This document shows positions 42,622-51,734 of a stretch of DNA of 53,193 bases, in pieces. Numbering within the stretch: the first letter of the stretch is position 1; the number at the start of each line of letters is the position of its first letter. The notes under the pieces were generated by a model. That model did not search any database. It was not told the DNA's origin and saw nothing but the letters and a program-made list of their open reading frames with translations. The stretch covers positions 1-53,193 of the forward strand of contig NZ_LJGU01000091.1 in NCBI RefSeq assembly GCF_001751245.1. Direction: 5' to 3'. The translations under genes and the position numbers were made by a program. The stretch is from Streptomyces oceani (GTDB lineage: Bacteria > Actinomycetota > Actinomycetes > Streptomycetales > Streptomycetaceae).

Positions 42622-44175
42622 GTGAGTGACATCCCATTCGGATTCGGCGTACCTCCCGAGGAACCCGAGGACGGGAGCGAGGGCAAGAAGAATCGGGACG
42701 GCGAGAGCGGCCGGGACGAGCAGAGCGGCGGCAAGCCCTCGTTCGGATTCGGCGGCAGCGGAGCGGGCGGTCCCGAGAACCCGCTGGCGGCCATGTTCGG
42801 CTCGTTGGGCGGCGGGGCCGGCGGTTCGTTCGACCCCGGTGACCTGGGCGCCGCCTTTCAGCGGCTGGGCCAGATGATGTCGTACGAGGGCGGCCCGGTG
42901 AACTGGGATATGGCCAAGGACATCGCCCGGCAGACCGTCGCCCAGGGCGGGCCGGCCGGTTCCGCCGACGCCGAGGAGGGCTCCAGGCCCTCGCCCGACC
43001 GCAGTGTCAGCGCGACCGAGCGGGCCGCGGTCGAGGAGGCCGTCCGGCTCGCGGACCTGTGGCTGGACGGCGCGACCTCCCTGCCTTCGGGTTCCGGCAC
43101 GGCGGTGGCCTGGAGCCGTGCCGAGTGGATCGAGGCGACGCTTCCGGTCTGGAAGGACCTGGTCGACCCGGTCGCCGAGCGGGTGGGCGCCGCGATGGGC
43201 GATGTCCTGCCCCAGGAGATGCAGGCCATGGCGGGTCCGCTGATCGGCATGATGCGCTCCATGGGCGGAGCCATGTTCGGCACCCAGATCGGCCAGGCGC
43301 TCGGCGTGCTGGCCGGCGAGGTCGTGGGCTCCACGGACGTCGGGCTGCCGCTGGGGCCGTCCGGCAAGGCCGCGCTGCTGCCGCGCAACATCGAGGACTT
43401 CGGGGAGGGGCTGGGCGTCCCGCAGGAGGAGGTCAGGCTGTATCTGGCCCTGCGGGAGGCCGCGCACCAGCGGCTGTTCTCCCACGTGCCGTGGCTGCGC
43501 TCGCACCTCTTCGGGGCGGTCGAGGGATACGCCCGCGGGATCAAGGTCGACACCTCCAAACTGGAGGACGTGGTCGGACAGGTCGATCCACAGCACCCCG
43601 AGGAGCTGCAGCAGGCGCTCCAGCAGGGGATGTTCCAACCGGAGGACACCCCGGCACAGAAGGCCGCGCTGGCGCGTCTGGAGACGGCCCTGGCCTTGGT
43701 CGAGGGCTGGGTCGACGCCGTGGTGCACAGTGCCGCGGAGCCCCACCTCCCCTCCGCCAGCGCGCTTCGGGAGACGCTGCGGCGGCGGCGTGCCTCCGGC
43801 GGACCGGCGGAACAGACCTTCGCCACGCTGATCGGGCTGGAGCTGCGTCCCCGGCGGTTGCGTGACGCGGCACGACTGTGGGCGCTGCTGGCGGAGGTAC
43901 GGGGCACCGAGGGACGGGACAGCGTCTGGGAGCACCCCGACATGCTGCCGACCGCTGAGGACCTGGACGATCCGGACGGCTTCGTGCACCGCGAACAGCT
44001 CGACTTCTCGGAGCTGGACAAGATGCTCGGCGACGCCGCCCAGGGTTCCGGCCCGGACAACACCGGAACCACTGAAGCCACCGGCGGTGACGGCCCGGGC
44101 CGGGACCGGGAGACGGGCAAGGACCGCGACGAGGGCACTGACCCGGACGACACCGAGGGTGGCGGCGCCCGGTGA
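42622..44175 (+). CDS. Zincin-like metallopeptidase family protein (DUF2342-type)
   Basis: A 517-residue protein. Gly-rich N-terminal (about 1-75) and acidic C-terminal (about 470-517) low-complexity tails flank the conserved core. The core contains PQEMQAMAGPLIGMMRSMGG, QIGQALGVLAGEVVGSTDVG, and REAAHQRLFSHVPWLRSHL, whose E279 and H282 form the shortened zinc motif of this family. Members are annotated as hydrolases or zincins and are actinobacteria-specific; the target is unknown. The stop overlaps the NUDIX gene by four bases (GTGA). GTG 42622 follows GAGGAAACCC. Confidence 0.9.
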   Translation: MSDIPFGFGVPPEEPEDGSEGKKNRDGESGRDEQSGGKPSFGFGGSGAGGPENPLAAMFGSLGGGAGGSFDPGDLGAAFQRLGQMMSYEGGPVNWDMAKDIARQTVAQGGPAGSADAEEGSRPSPDRSVSATERAAVEEAVRLADLWLDGATSLPSGSGTAVAWSRAEWIEATLPVWKDLVDPVAERVGAAMGDVLPQEMQAMAGPLIGMMRSMGGAMFGTQIGQALGVLAGEVVGSTDVGLPLGPSGKAALLPRNIEDFGEGLGVPQEEVRLYLALREAAHQRLFSHVPWLRSHLFGAVEGYARGIKVDTSKLEDVVGQVDPQHPEELQQALQQGMFQPEDTPAQKAALARLETALALVEGWVDAVVHSAAEPHLPSASALRETLRRRRASGGPAEQTFATLIGLELRPRRLRDAARLWALLAEVRGTEGRDSVWEHPDMLPTAEDLDDPDGFVHREQLDFSELDKMLGDAAQGSGPDNTGTTEATGGDGPGRDRETGKDRDEGTDPDDTEGGGAR

Positions 44176-44699
44176 GCCTGCACGCTGACGCGGAGCGACT
44201 GCTCACCGACTGGCAGGCCCCGGATTCCGGGCAGGACCGGCTCCGGCACACGTATCTGGAGCACCTGACGGCCCACCCGGACGGCATGTTCAAGTCCTGC
44301 CAGGAGGGCCACCTGACAGCGAGCGCGCTCGTGGTCGATCCCGTACGGCAGCGGGTCCTGCTCACCCTGCACCGGAAGCTGCGGATGTGGTTGCAGACGG
44401 GCGGGCACTGCGAGGCGCACGACGAGACGGCGACGGCGGCGGCGTTGCGGGAGGCCGAGGAGGAGTCCGGCATCACGGGGCTGACGTTGTTGCCCGCCGG
44501 GCCGGTGCGCCTGGACCGGCACCTGACGCCGTGCGCCTGGCACCTGGATGTGCAGTTCGCGGCGCTCGCGCCGGAGGGAGCCGTGGAGGCCGTCAGCGAG
44601 GAGTCGCTGGACGTGCGGTGGTACGCGTACGACGAGGTGGCCTCGGTGGCCGACGAGTCGGTGGTGCGGCTCATGGAGCGCACCCGGGCGGTGCTGTGA
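44172..44699 (+). CDS. NUDIX hydrolase
   Basis: A 175-residue NUDIX enzyme that hydrolyses nucleoside diphosphates linked to another group. The box is GGHCEAHDETATAAALREAE (77-96) completed by EESGI; it has one extra residue before the first Glu, a variant common in streptomycete homologs. The rest of the fold includes ALVVDPVRQRVLLTLHRKLR. The substrate is not predictable. It is translationally coupled to the zincin-like gene by a GTGA overlap and ends at a hairpin. Confidence 0.92.
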   Translation: MSLHADAERLLTDWQAPDSGQDRLRHTYLEHLTAHPDGMFKSCQEGHLTASALVVDPVRQRVLLTLHRKLRMWLQTGGHCEAHDETATAAALREAEEESGITGLTLLPAGPVRLDRHLTPCAWHLDVQFAALAPEGAVEAVSEESLDVRWYAYDEVASVADESVVRLMERTRAVL

Positions 44700-44708
44700 G
44701 GGAGCTGT

Positions 44709-44751
44709 CACCGGTCGGGGAGGGCGTCTGTGCGGCGTTCCCCGACCGGTG
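44709..44751. terminator. Terminator between the NUDIX and AIM24 genes
   Basis: Perfect 13-bp arms (44709-44721 and 44739-44751) around a 17-base loop, in the gap between convergent genes. Confidence 0.75.
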
Positions 44752-44820
44752 AGCGGCGCTGCTCCGGCAGCCAGGCCCTCCTCGGGCGGGCCGTTGGGGG
44801 CCTGCTGGACTGGCAGACGG

Positions 44821-45573
44821 TCAGGAGAACGCGTTCCCTTGGTTCTGGCCGCGGGCGCCCTGCTGGCCCATGCCGTACTGCGCGGCCATGCCGGACAGTA
44901 CGGCGTTCTGCGGGGGCAGCAGTTCGCTCGGCTGCACCAGGGCGTGGCCCTGGCCCATGAAGCTCAACTCCCAACCCTCGCCGGTGTTCCCCCTACGGCG
45001 CCAGACACCGGAGGAGGTCGTCTGGGCCTGCATCTGCACCCGCAGTGAGGTGGACCAGGCCACGACCGCGTCGGAGTCGGCGTTCGCGAAGGTTTCCGGA
45101 GTGACCTGCAGCATGAGGGGCTTGCCGGAGGTCATCAGGGCGACCTTGCCGTGGCCGGAGATGTTCAGGTTGTACTTCCCCGATCCGGAGACGCCGTACT
45201 GGCTGTCCACGGAGATGACCTCCCAGTGCAGCGTGGAGTCCAGCGCGAGGACGTACTGGCTGTCCACGGTCAGGCCCTCGTGATCGATGTCCATCACGTG
45301 GACGTACTGCGCGAGGTTCGCCAGGAAGACCGTGCCCTCACCCGAGACACGCATCAGGTCGAGACCTTCCCCGGTCCGGGCGCGGGCGTTTCGCTGACCC
45401 TGGGTCTGGTACTCCCCGTCGAACTCCAACAGACCCTGGTACGCGACCATGCTTCCCTGCCGGGCGAGCACGTCCTCGTGTCCGCTCAGCGCGACCCTCA
45501 GCAGGCGGTCGTTCTGCAGGGCGTACCGCTCGGAGGACTGCACCTCGGTGTAGCCGAAAAGCGAACTCTGCAT
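44821..45573 (-). CDS. AIM24 family protein, copy 1
   Basis: A 250-residue protein of the AIM24/TspO-like beta-fold family. Core motifs are VLARQGSMVAYQGLLEFDGE, LDLMRVSGEGTVFLANLAQY, and the later VTPETFANADSDAVVAWSTS followed by a Trp-containing GEGWELSFMGQGHALVQPSE. The C-terminus is Gln/Gly-rich (GMGQQGARGQNQGNAF). Bacterial AIM24 proteins lack an established activity; they often accompany TerD-type stress proteins. It is the last of three adjacent homologs on the minus strand. Confidence 0.9.
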   Translation of the reverse strand: MQSSLFGYTEVQSSERYALQNDRLLRVALSGHEDVLARQGSMVAYQGLLEFDGEYQTQGQRNARARTGEGLDLMRVSGEGTVFLANLAQYVHVMDIDHEGLTVDSQYVLALDSTLHWEVISVDSQYGVSGSGKYNLNISGHGKVALMTSGKPLMLQVTPETFANADSDAVVAWSTSLRVQMQAQTTSSGVWRRRGNTGEGWELSFMGQGHALVQPSELLPPQNAVLSGMAAQYGMGQQGARGQNQGNAFS

Positions 45574-45588
45574 GTGTGTTTCCTCCCC

Positions 45589-46272
45589 TCAGCCCCGTGC
45601 CCGCAGGCGGTCGGTGCTGTCCTCACTGGGCTGGACGACGACGAATCCCTGTCCGGAGAAGCCCATCTGGTACGCCTCTCCGCTGCCCCGGCCGATCATC
45701 GAGGAGGCCTTGAAGCTGCGCTTGCCCTTCATCTTCAGATGCGTCGACCAGGCGACCAGCGCGTCCGGGTCGACGTACGTCTCGTCCGCGCCACGACCGC
45801 AGTCCACGACCACCGGCGTGCCGCGTGTGGTCAGCGCGACCCAGCCGGTGCCGGAGATCGCGACGTTGAAGAGGCCCTGCCCGGAGAACTTCGCCATGCC
45901 CTTTACCCGTTGGACGCCCCAGTTGAGGTGGGCGTCGAAGGCCAGGATGTTGCTGCCGTTCACCGAGAGGCTGTCCTCGTTGAGGTTCAGCACGACAACG
46001 TCCGCGCCGTAGTCCGCGAGATAGAGCATGCCGTCGCCGTGGCACCGCATCAGAGGGGCGCCCTCGCCGGTGAGCCACTGGGAGGCCATCTGGCGTACGG
46101 CCGGCGGGTTGGGGTCGTACTGCACGAACCCCTCGTACGCCACCATGGAGCCGGTGCGCGCGAACAGGTCCTGCCCGGACTGCATGACGACCCGGAGCAT
46201 GCTGTTGCCGTGGGTTTCCATACGGGCGGTGGGTGCGGCCGGGGTGCAGCCCGACACGAGTTGTTGATCCAT
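45589..46272 (-). CDS. AIM24 family protein, copy 2
   Basis: A 227-residue paralog of the neighbouring AIM24 proteins. Shared signatures are LFARTGSMVAYEGFVQYDPN, APLMRCHGDGMLYLADYGAD, and VDPDALVAWSTHLKMKGKRS, closing with MGFSGQGFVVVQPSE. It starts MDQQLVSGC; the ATG has GAGGAGCCCGTC upstream. It begins 10 bases after copy 3 ends and stops 15 bases before copy 1, so all three are one operon. Confidence 0.9.
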   Translation of the reverse strand: MDQQLVSGCTPAAPTARMETHGNSMLRVVMQSGQDLFARTGSMVAYEGFVQYDPNPPAVRQMASQWLTGEGAPLMRCHGDGMLYLADYGADVVVLNLNEDSLSVNGSNILAFDAHLNWGVQRVKGMAKFSGQGLFNVAISGTGWVALTTRGTPVVVDCGRGADETYVDPDALVAWSTHLKMKGKRSFKASSMIGRGSGEAYQMGFSGQGFVVVQPSEDSTDRLRARG

Positions 46273-46282
46273 GACGGGCTCC

Positions 46283-47944
46283 TCAGACCTCGCAGGGCTG
46301 GACGACGATGAAGTTCCCCGGGGCACCACGGAACTGGAGGTTCACGGTCTCGCCGCTGTGTCCGGGGTATGCCTGCCGTCGTAGCCGGACCTGGCTGGAG
46401 ACGACGACCTGTGCGGCGGCGGACCAGGCCACCACCGCGTCCGCGTCGGCGAAGGTGGTGGGGGTGACCGGCAGCACCACGGGGCTGCCCTGGGTCTTGA
46501 CAACGACCGTGCCGGTGCCCTGGAACTGCATGGTGAACAGCGCCCCGCCGGGAATCCCGTGACCCTCGATACGGCGCACCTCATGCTGCAGTGACTCGTC
46601 GAACGCGAGGACGTGCTCCGCCGAGACGCAGATCGCGTCCCCCTGCAACTCGATCGGGTGGAGGTAACCGGCCTCCTCCGCGAAGAACACCTGACCGCCA
46701 CCGGAGCAGCGCATCAACTGCATCTCCTGGCCAGTGGCGTTGCCGACGATCCGGCCGCGGAAACCCGCGCCCTTGTGACTGAAGTCGACCTTGCCCTGGT
46801 ACAGCACCATGCTGCCCTGCCGGGCCAGGACGGGCTGCCCGTCGATCCCCAGATCGACCCTGGCGAGTTGACCGTTCTGCAGGGTCCAACGTTGGCCGGT
46901 CGGGGCCTCCCGATACTTCTCGAGTGTGACGGCCATGCCGGCGGCGGGGCCCTGCGGCACCTGCGGCGGCTGCTGTTGGCCACCGGGGGGCTGGCCGAAC
47001 GGATTCGGTATCGCCTGCCCGGGAGCGGGCGGCGGCTGCTGTTGGCCGCCGGGGGGCTGGCCGAACGGCGGAGCCTGCGGAGCGGTTGGTGGGGGTACGG
47101 CCTGACCCTGCGGCGGAGCGGGTGGCGGCTGCGGCGGACCGGGCGGCGCAGGCACCGCCGGTCCCGGCTGAGCGCCGGGTGGAGTGATGGGGGCCGCGAT
47201 GGTGGGCGCTGCGGCGTTCGCGGCGGCCGGCGACTGAGGCTGCTGCGGCTGGGGGGGCTGAGGAGCCTGCGGCTGGGGCGGCGGAGTCGGCGCCGCGGGT
47301 GCGCCGCCACCCTGTGGCACGGCGAAACCCGGGGCCGGCTGTGCCGGCTGGGAGGCCCCACCGGCCGCGGGGGGCGCGAATCCGGGTGCGACGCCGGAGT
47401 CCGCCGCCGGCTCGTCCTCGGCGACCTCGCCACCGAAGTTGCGCAGCAGCGCGTCCAGTCCGCCGTCGAAACCCTGCCCGATCGCCGCGAACCGCCAGAC
47501 GTCCTTCAGGTAGATGTCCCCGAGCATCATCGCGCGCTCGGTGCTGAACTCCGAACCCTGGAAGGAGTAGCGGGCCACCTCGTCGCCACCGGCGACCAGC
47601 CGGATGTAGCCCGAGGCGACCTGCGACATCTGCCCGTCACCGTCGATCGACGCGCTGAAGGACAGCTTCTGGATACTCGACGGGATGCGGTCGAGCGTCA
47701 CCCGAAACGACTCGGTGTCCCCGGCCTGCGGGCCGAGCTGCTGGAGGGACTCCTCCGGCGACTTCGGCTGATTGAAGAACACGAAATACCGGTCGTCGGA
47801 GAGTCGCTCGTCAGCGTCGAGTCCGAAGCAACTGATGTCGAAGTTCAGCCCGGGAGCGGTGATCTGTACACCGACGTACAGATCCGTCCCAGCAGTCAGA
47901 TCACTGATCTTGGCCTTGTGGCCGCGTTGGAATTCCCTGGCCAT
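46283..47944 (-). CDS. TerD domain - proline-rich linker - AIM24 fusion protein
   Basis: A 553-residue two-domain protein. Residues 1-180 form a TerD (calcium-binding stress) domain with DISCFGLDADERLSDDRYFV and FNQPKSPEESLQ. Residues about 185-335 are a Pro/Gln/Gly/Ala linker with repeats such as FGQPPGGQQQPPPAPGQA and PNPFGQPPGGQQQPPQVP. Residues 336-553 are an AIM24 domain with QPVLARQGSMVLYQGKVDFS and MQLMRCSGGGQVFFAEEAGY. TerD proteins act in tellurite/stress resistance and development. The fusion ties that role to the AIM24 family. First gene of the three-gene operon; ATG 47944. Confidence 0.93.
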   Translation of the reverse strand: MAREFQRGHKAKISDLTAGTDLYVGVQITAPGLNFDISCFGLDADERLSDDRYFVFFNQPKSPEESLQQLGPQAGDTESFRVTLDRIPSSIQKLSFSASIDGDGQMSQVASGYIRLVAGGDEVARYSFQGSEFSTERAMMLGDIYLKDVWRFAAIGQGFDGGLDALLRNFGGEVAEDEPAADSGVAPGFAPPAAGGASQPAQPAPGFAVPQGGGAPAAPTPPPQPQAPQPPQPQQPQSPAAANAAAPTIAAPITPPGAQPGPAVPAPPGPPQPPPAPPQGQAVPPPTAPQAPPFGQPPGGQQQPPPAPGQAIPNPFGQPPGGQQQPPQVPQGPAAGMAVTLEKYREAPTGQRWTLQNGQLARVDLGIDGQPVLARQGSMVLYQGKVDFSHKGAGFRGRIVGNATGQEMQLMRCSGGGQVFFAEEAGYLHPIELQGDAICVSAEHVLAFDESLQHEVRRIEGHGIPGGALFTMQFQGTGTVVVKTQGSPVVLPVTPTTFADADAVVAWSAAAQVVVSSQVRLRRQAYPGHSGETVNLQFRGAPGNFIVVQPCEV

Positions 47945-48011
47945 GCGTAACGACCGTCCCCCATCCGATTGCATGAGTGCTCGCGCCAGGCTAACGGGTC
48001 CCGGCGATTCG

Positions 48012-48560
48012 TCACTCGTCACGGGCGGGATGAAGATGTGGAAGCCGCCCCGCGGTCGCGATTCCCTCCAGGAATCCGCGTGCCCGTTCCGTACGCGGAT
48101 ACGCCTCCAACAGCCGCCAGAATGCCGGGCCGTGGCCCGGCACCAGCAGGTGGGCCAACTCGTGCAGAAGCACGTAGTCGATCACGTACCGGGGAGTCCC
48201 CTGCAGTCGGTGGGAGAGCCGAATGCTGCCGTCGGCGGGGGTACAGGAACCCCACCGAGTGTTCTGGTTGGTGACCCACCGCACCGAGCGGGGCTGTGCC
48301 TTCCCCTCGAGGTAACGCTCGGACAACCGATCGGCACGCTCGGTCAGTTCGGCCGGGTCGTACGCCCGCTCCTCACGGGCGGCCAGCCGCCGCAGCATGA
48401 CGTCGACCCAACGGTCCTCCTCGGCGGCGGACAGACGCGCGGGCACCAACACGATGGTGCGGTCGCCCTCCCGGTAGGCGGAGACCGTACGCCGTCGCCG
48501 GGCGCTCCGGCGCACCTCGACGCCGCTACGGTCGCTGCTGTTCCGGGAGTTCGAGAGCAC
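48012..48560 (-). CDS. YgjP/WSS1-like M48-type zinc metallopeptidase
   Basis: A 182-residue metallopeptidase. The zinc motif is HELAHLLVPGHGPAFW (133-148) with H133, E134, H137 and third ligand H143. NTRWGSCT (100-107) is the family signature before it. Related proteins (DUF45/YgjP, SprT, WSS1) cut or process protein substrates, and WSS1 acts on DNA-protein crosslinks; the bacterial members are poorly characterised. The N-terminus is a basic tail. GTG 48560 has no strong ribosome binding site. It is divergent from the E1-like gene. Confidence 0.9.
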   Translation of the reverse strand: MLSNSRNSSDRSGVEVRRSARRRRTVSAYREGDRTIVLVPARLSAAEEDRWVDVMLRRLAAREERAYDPAELTERADRLSERYLEGKAQPRSVRWVTNQNTRWGSCTPADGSIRLSHRLQGTPRYVIDYVLLHELAHLLVPGHGPAFWRLLEAYPRTERARGFLEGIATAGRLPHLHPARDE

Positions 48561-48710
48561 GCCCAGACGCTACAGCGCGGCGGCACCGTGAGTCGTGCCT
48601 CGAGTTGTCCACGTTGATATCGATACAGCCACACAGGAAAAATACGATGAAAGAGCCGTACCTGTGGACAACTTTCCGCGCATTTCTGTGATGTGCCTCA
48701 TGCTGTGCTC

Positions 48711-49832
48711 ATGCACCCATTGATCAAGCCCGCGTTGCGACGTGGCTGGCGTGACCGCAAGACCGTGCAGTATGGCGTGGCACCAGCACACGCCATAGTG
48801 CTCGGCCCGCTCGACGACACCACCGCGGCCTTCCTCGACCTGATGGACGGCACGCGGAGCATGGACCGCCTCCGTGCGGCGGCCGACCACCTCGGCATGC
48901 CCTCGGGCGCCACCGATCGGCTGGTGGACCGCCTCACCAAAGCCGGGCTGCTCGACGACGCCACCGCCGACCGGGAGGCCTCGGCACGGATGAGCGATCG
49001 GCTTCGAGCCGATCTCGCCTCACTGTCCACGGTCCACTCCGAACCAGGCGCCGCGCCACGCCGACTGGCCGCACGAGGCGCGATGCGGGTACAGGTCCGC
49101 GGCGCCGGCCGGGTGGGGGCGACCGTCGCCACGACCCTGTCCGCCGCGGGAGTTGGTCAGGTCGACGTGGTGGACGGGGGTCAGGTCGAACCATGGGACA
49201 CCACCCCCGGCGGTATCCCCCCGCAGCGCGTCGGCGACCGGCGTGACCTGGCGGCCCGCGCGGCGGTGAACGCGGCCAGATCAAGGGGCGAGGAGGCGGA
49301 TCGGGCGCCGGACGGGGTTCGTGACGGGCTGAGCCTGGTGGTGATCGCGCCGCGGGACGGACTGGACGCGTACGCGCCCGACCCGACCACCGCCGAACGG
49401 TTCGTTCGCTCCGGCACGCCCCATCTCTACGGCGGCGTGATCGAGGGCACCGGCGTGCTCGGGCCCCTCGTACTGCCAGGGGTGACCCCCTGTGCGGGGT
49501 GTCTGCTGCGGACTCGCACGGACCGGGAGCCGAGTTGGCCGCTCGTCGTCGGACAGTGGCGCACCACCGGTCGCAGACGCGCGGGGGTGGCTGCATGCGA
49601 CACGGCCCTGGCGGTGATGGTCGCGGGGGCCGTCACCTCCTTCGCGCTGAGTTTCCTGGACGGTGACGGCGGGTGCGCCGCCGGCTATCGCATGCGGTTC
49701 GCGCTCCCCCACCTGCTGCCGGACACCGAGCAGTTCACTCCGCACCGGGAATGTCCCTGCGGTGCGAGTTCGGCAACGGTCGACCGCCCGGGCTCCGCAG
49801 TGGAGCCCGTGGAGGCCACAATGGTTCGGTAA
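48711..49832 (+). CDS. E1/ThiF-like adenylyltransferase fold with winged-helix front end
   Basis: A 373-residue protein. Residues 1-90 look like a winged-helix/RRE-type domain (VLGPLDDTTAAFLDLMDGTR, MDRLRAAADHLG). Residues 120-340 are an E1-like Rossmann fold with GAGRVG (131-136) and a D155 in DVVDGG. The usual sNLxRQ segment after it is replaced by VEPWDTTPGG, so ATP chemistry may be altered. A zinc tetrad is likely from C261-x2-C264 and C348-x-C350. Family members include TOMM/azole cyclodehydratase partners and MoeB-like enzymes; here no YcaO or precursor gene is adjacent. ATG 48711 by homology. Confidence 0.85.
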   Translation: MHPLIKPALRRGWRDRKTVQYGVAPAHAIVLGPLDDTTAAFLDLMDGTRSMDRLRAAADHLGMPSGATDRLVDRLTKAGLLDDATADREASARMSDRLRADLASLSTVHSEPGAAPRRLAARGAMRVQVRGAGRVGATVATTLSAAGVGQVDVVDGGQVEPWDTTPGGIPPQRVGDRRDLAARAAVNAARSRGEEADRAPDGVRDGLSLVVIAPRDGLDAYAPDPTTAERFVRSGTPHLYGGVIEGTGVLGPLVLPGVTPCAGCLLRTRTDREPSWPLVVGQWRTTGRRRAGVAACDTALAVMVAGAVTSFALSFLDGDGGCAAGYRMRFALPHLLPDTEQFTPHRECPCGASSATVDRPGSAVEPVEATMVR

Positions 49833-49902
49833 TGGGCACGTTCGCGCGGGCGGCTTGGTCTCACGCACTCGGACAACGTCGTCAGGGAAACTGGAGGGGC
49901 AG

Positions 49903-51303
49903 ATGTCTGATCTTCCTCGCAAGGCGGTCACGCGTACGGCCAAGCTGGCAGCCTTGCCGATCGGGGTCGCCGGTCGCGCCACCTGGGGGCTGGGCAAGCG
50001 CATCGGCGGGTACTCCGCCGATCTGGTGGGACAGGAGATGCAGCAGCGCACCGCGGCCCAGCTGTTCAAGGTCCTCGGCGAACTCAAGGGGGGCGCGATG
50101 AAGTTCGGGCAGGCGCTCTCCGTGTTCGAGTCCGCGCTGCCCGAGGACCTGGCCGGCCCGTATCGCGCCACCCTGACCAAGCTGCAGGAGGCGGCTCCGC
50201 CGATGCCTGCGGAAACCGTGCGCTCGGTGCTGGTCGAGCAGTTGGGAGAGGACTGGCCGAAGCTCTTCCGAGAGTTCCGGGACGAGCCCGCGGCGGCGGC
50301 GTCGATCGGTCAGGTGCACCGGGGGATCTGGCACGACGGACGCGAGGTCGCGGTCAAAGTGCAGTATCCGGGTGCGGGAGAGGCCCTGATCTCGGACTTC
50401 GCCCAGCTGGCCCGCTTTTCCAGGCTACTGGGCCCGCTCATCCCGGGCATGGACATCAAGCCTCTGGTCCGCGAGTTGCAGGACCGGGTCACGGAGGAGC
50501 TGGACTACGGCCTCGAGGCCGCGGCCCAGCGCGCGTACGCCGCCGAGTACCGAGACGACCCGGATGTCTTCGTGCCGGACGTGCTGCACGAGAGCGAGCG
50601 GGTGCTCGTCACGGAATGGGTTGCCGGGATACCGCTGGCGCAGGTCATAGCGGAGGGGGGCCAGGCGGAGCGGGACCGGGCAGGCCAACTGCTGGCCCGG
50701 TTCCTGTGTTCCGGCGCGGAACGCACCGGGCTGCTGCACGCGGATCCCCATCCGGGCAACTTCCGGCTGCTCACCGATCCCGTCGAGACGCAGCAGGCGG
50801 AGTCAAGCGAACCAATGGAGTCGGCGGAGGACCCACCCTCGAGCTGGCGCCTGGCGGTGCTGGACTTCGGCACCGTGGACCGGCTGCCGGACGGTCTGCC
50901 GCCCACCATTGGCACGGCGCTCCGCATGGTCCTGGACGGCGACTCCGAGGAGGTCTACGACCTGCTGTGCGCGGAGGGGTTCGTCAAGGAGAGCGTGGAC
51001 CTCGATCCTGGTGCGGTGCTGGAGTATCTACAGCCGATCATCGAGCCCGCTCGTGCGGAGAGCTTCGACTTCGACCGGGCCTGGATGCGCGAACAGGCCA
51101 CGCGCATCGGCGATCCACGCTCACCGGCGCACCAGCTGGGCCGGCAACTCAACCTCCCGCCGTCCTATCTGCTCATCCATCGGGTGACTCTCAGCACCAT
51201 CGGCGTGCTGTGCCAGCTCGGTGCCCGCGTGCAGATGCGGGACGAACTGCGGGACTGGGTCCCGGGCTTCGCCCCGCCCACGGAGGATGACGAGTTGGCG
51301 TGA
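49903..51303 (+). CDS. ABC1/AarF (UbiB) family atypical kinase
   Basis: A 466-residue ADCK/UbiB-type kinase-like protein. The hallmark KxGQ is K67-F-G-Q70 in AMKFGQALS, the Ala-rich ATP loop is AAAASIGQVHRG, the beta-3 lysine is in VAVKVQYPG, the catalytic loop is HADPHPGNF, and the metal-binding aspartate is in VLDFGTVDRL. No C-terminal membrane helices are seen. UbiB proteins support isoprenoid quinone synthesis through ATPase activity; streptomycetes use menaquinone, so the role here is open. The ATG follows GGAGGGGCAG. It lies 70 bases after the E1-like gene on the same strand. Confidence 0.93.
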   Translation: MSDLPRKAVTRTAKLAALPIGVAGRATWGLGKRIGGYSADLVGQEMQQRTAAQLFKVLGELKGGAMKFGQALSVFESALPEDLAGPYRATLTKLQEAAPPMPAETVRSVLVEQLGEDWPKLFREFRDEPAAAASIGQVHRGIWHDGREVAVKVQYPGAGEALISDFAQLARFSRLLGPLIPGMDIKPLVRELQDRVTEELDYGLEAAAQRAYAAEYRDDPDVFVPDVLHESERVLVTEWVAGIPLAQVIAEGGQAERDRAGQLLARFLCSGAERTGLLHADPHPGNFRLLTDPVETQQAESSEPMESAEDPPSSWRLAVLDFGTVDRLPDGLPPTIGTALRMVLDGDSEEVYDLLCAEGFVKESVDLDPGAVLEYLQPIIEPARAESFDFDRAWMREQATRIGDPRSPAHQLGRQLNLPPSYLLIHRVTLSTIGVLCQLGARVQMRDELRDWVPGFAPPTEDDELA

Positions 51304-51324
51304 CGGTCGAAGCACAGCGATGTC

Positions 51325-51364
51325 GGGGGTGGTGAACCAGATCGGTGTCTGGTTCACCACCCCC
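51325..51364. terminator. Perfect 17-bp terminator between the ABC1 kinase and a small gene
   Basis: Arms 51325-51341 and 51348-51364 pair without mismatch around loop TCGGTG in the gap between convergent genes. Confidence 0.92.
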
Positions 51365-51411
51365 ACCTCAGGCTTCGGCTCCGGACGTGAGCGCCGACCC
51401 GCCGGCGCCCC

Positions 51412-51582
51412 CTACTGCATCACCGCCATCGCCAGCGCACGACGGGCGCGTTGAGAGGCGCGCTCGGCACGGCGCTGCAGGCGGTGTGCGGTCACCACAC
51501 GCAGCGCCCTACGTTCGGACTCGGCTTCGTGCAAGCGTGACTCCATATGCGCACGCGTCAGTGATTCGGGCATGAGTTGCAT
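51412..51582 (-). CDS. Small basic protein downstream of wblC
   Basis: A 56-residue protein, one continuous amphipathic helix rich in Arg and Ala (MESRLHEAESERRALRVVTA, RAERASQRARRALAMAVMQ). It resembles short conserved actinomycete proteins of unknown role. The ATG has AGGAACAGACAG upstream and a second ATG lies three codons later. It starts 152 bases after the wblC stop on the same strand and could be read through from it. A perfect terminator follows. Confidence 0.65.
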   Translation of the reverse strand: MQLMPESLTRAHMESRLHEAESERRALRVVTAHRLQRRAERASQRARRALAMAVMQ

Positions 51583-51734
51583 CTGTCTGTTCCTAATCTG
51601 CGGAGAGAGGGTGGCTTCGGTCCGGCCTCGCGGTGCCGTGCCGGTTCGTGCCGTCCTCATCGTCGGGTCCTGTTCGGGGAACTGACGCAGCGAGGGATCG
51701 CGCGTCAACGGGCAAGTGATCGTTCCGCGGGTGT

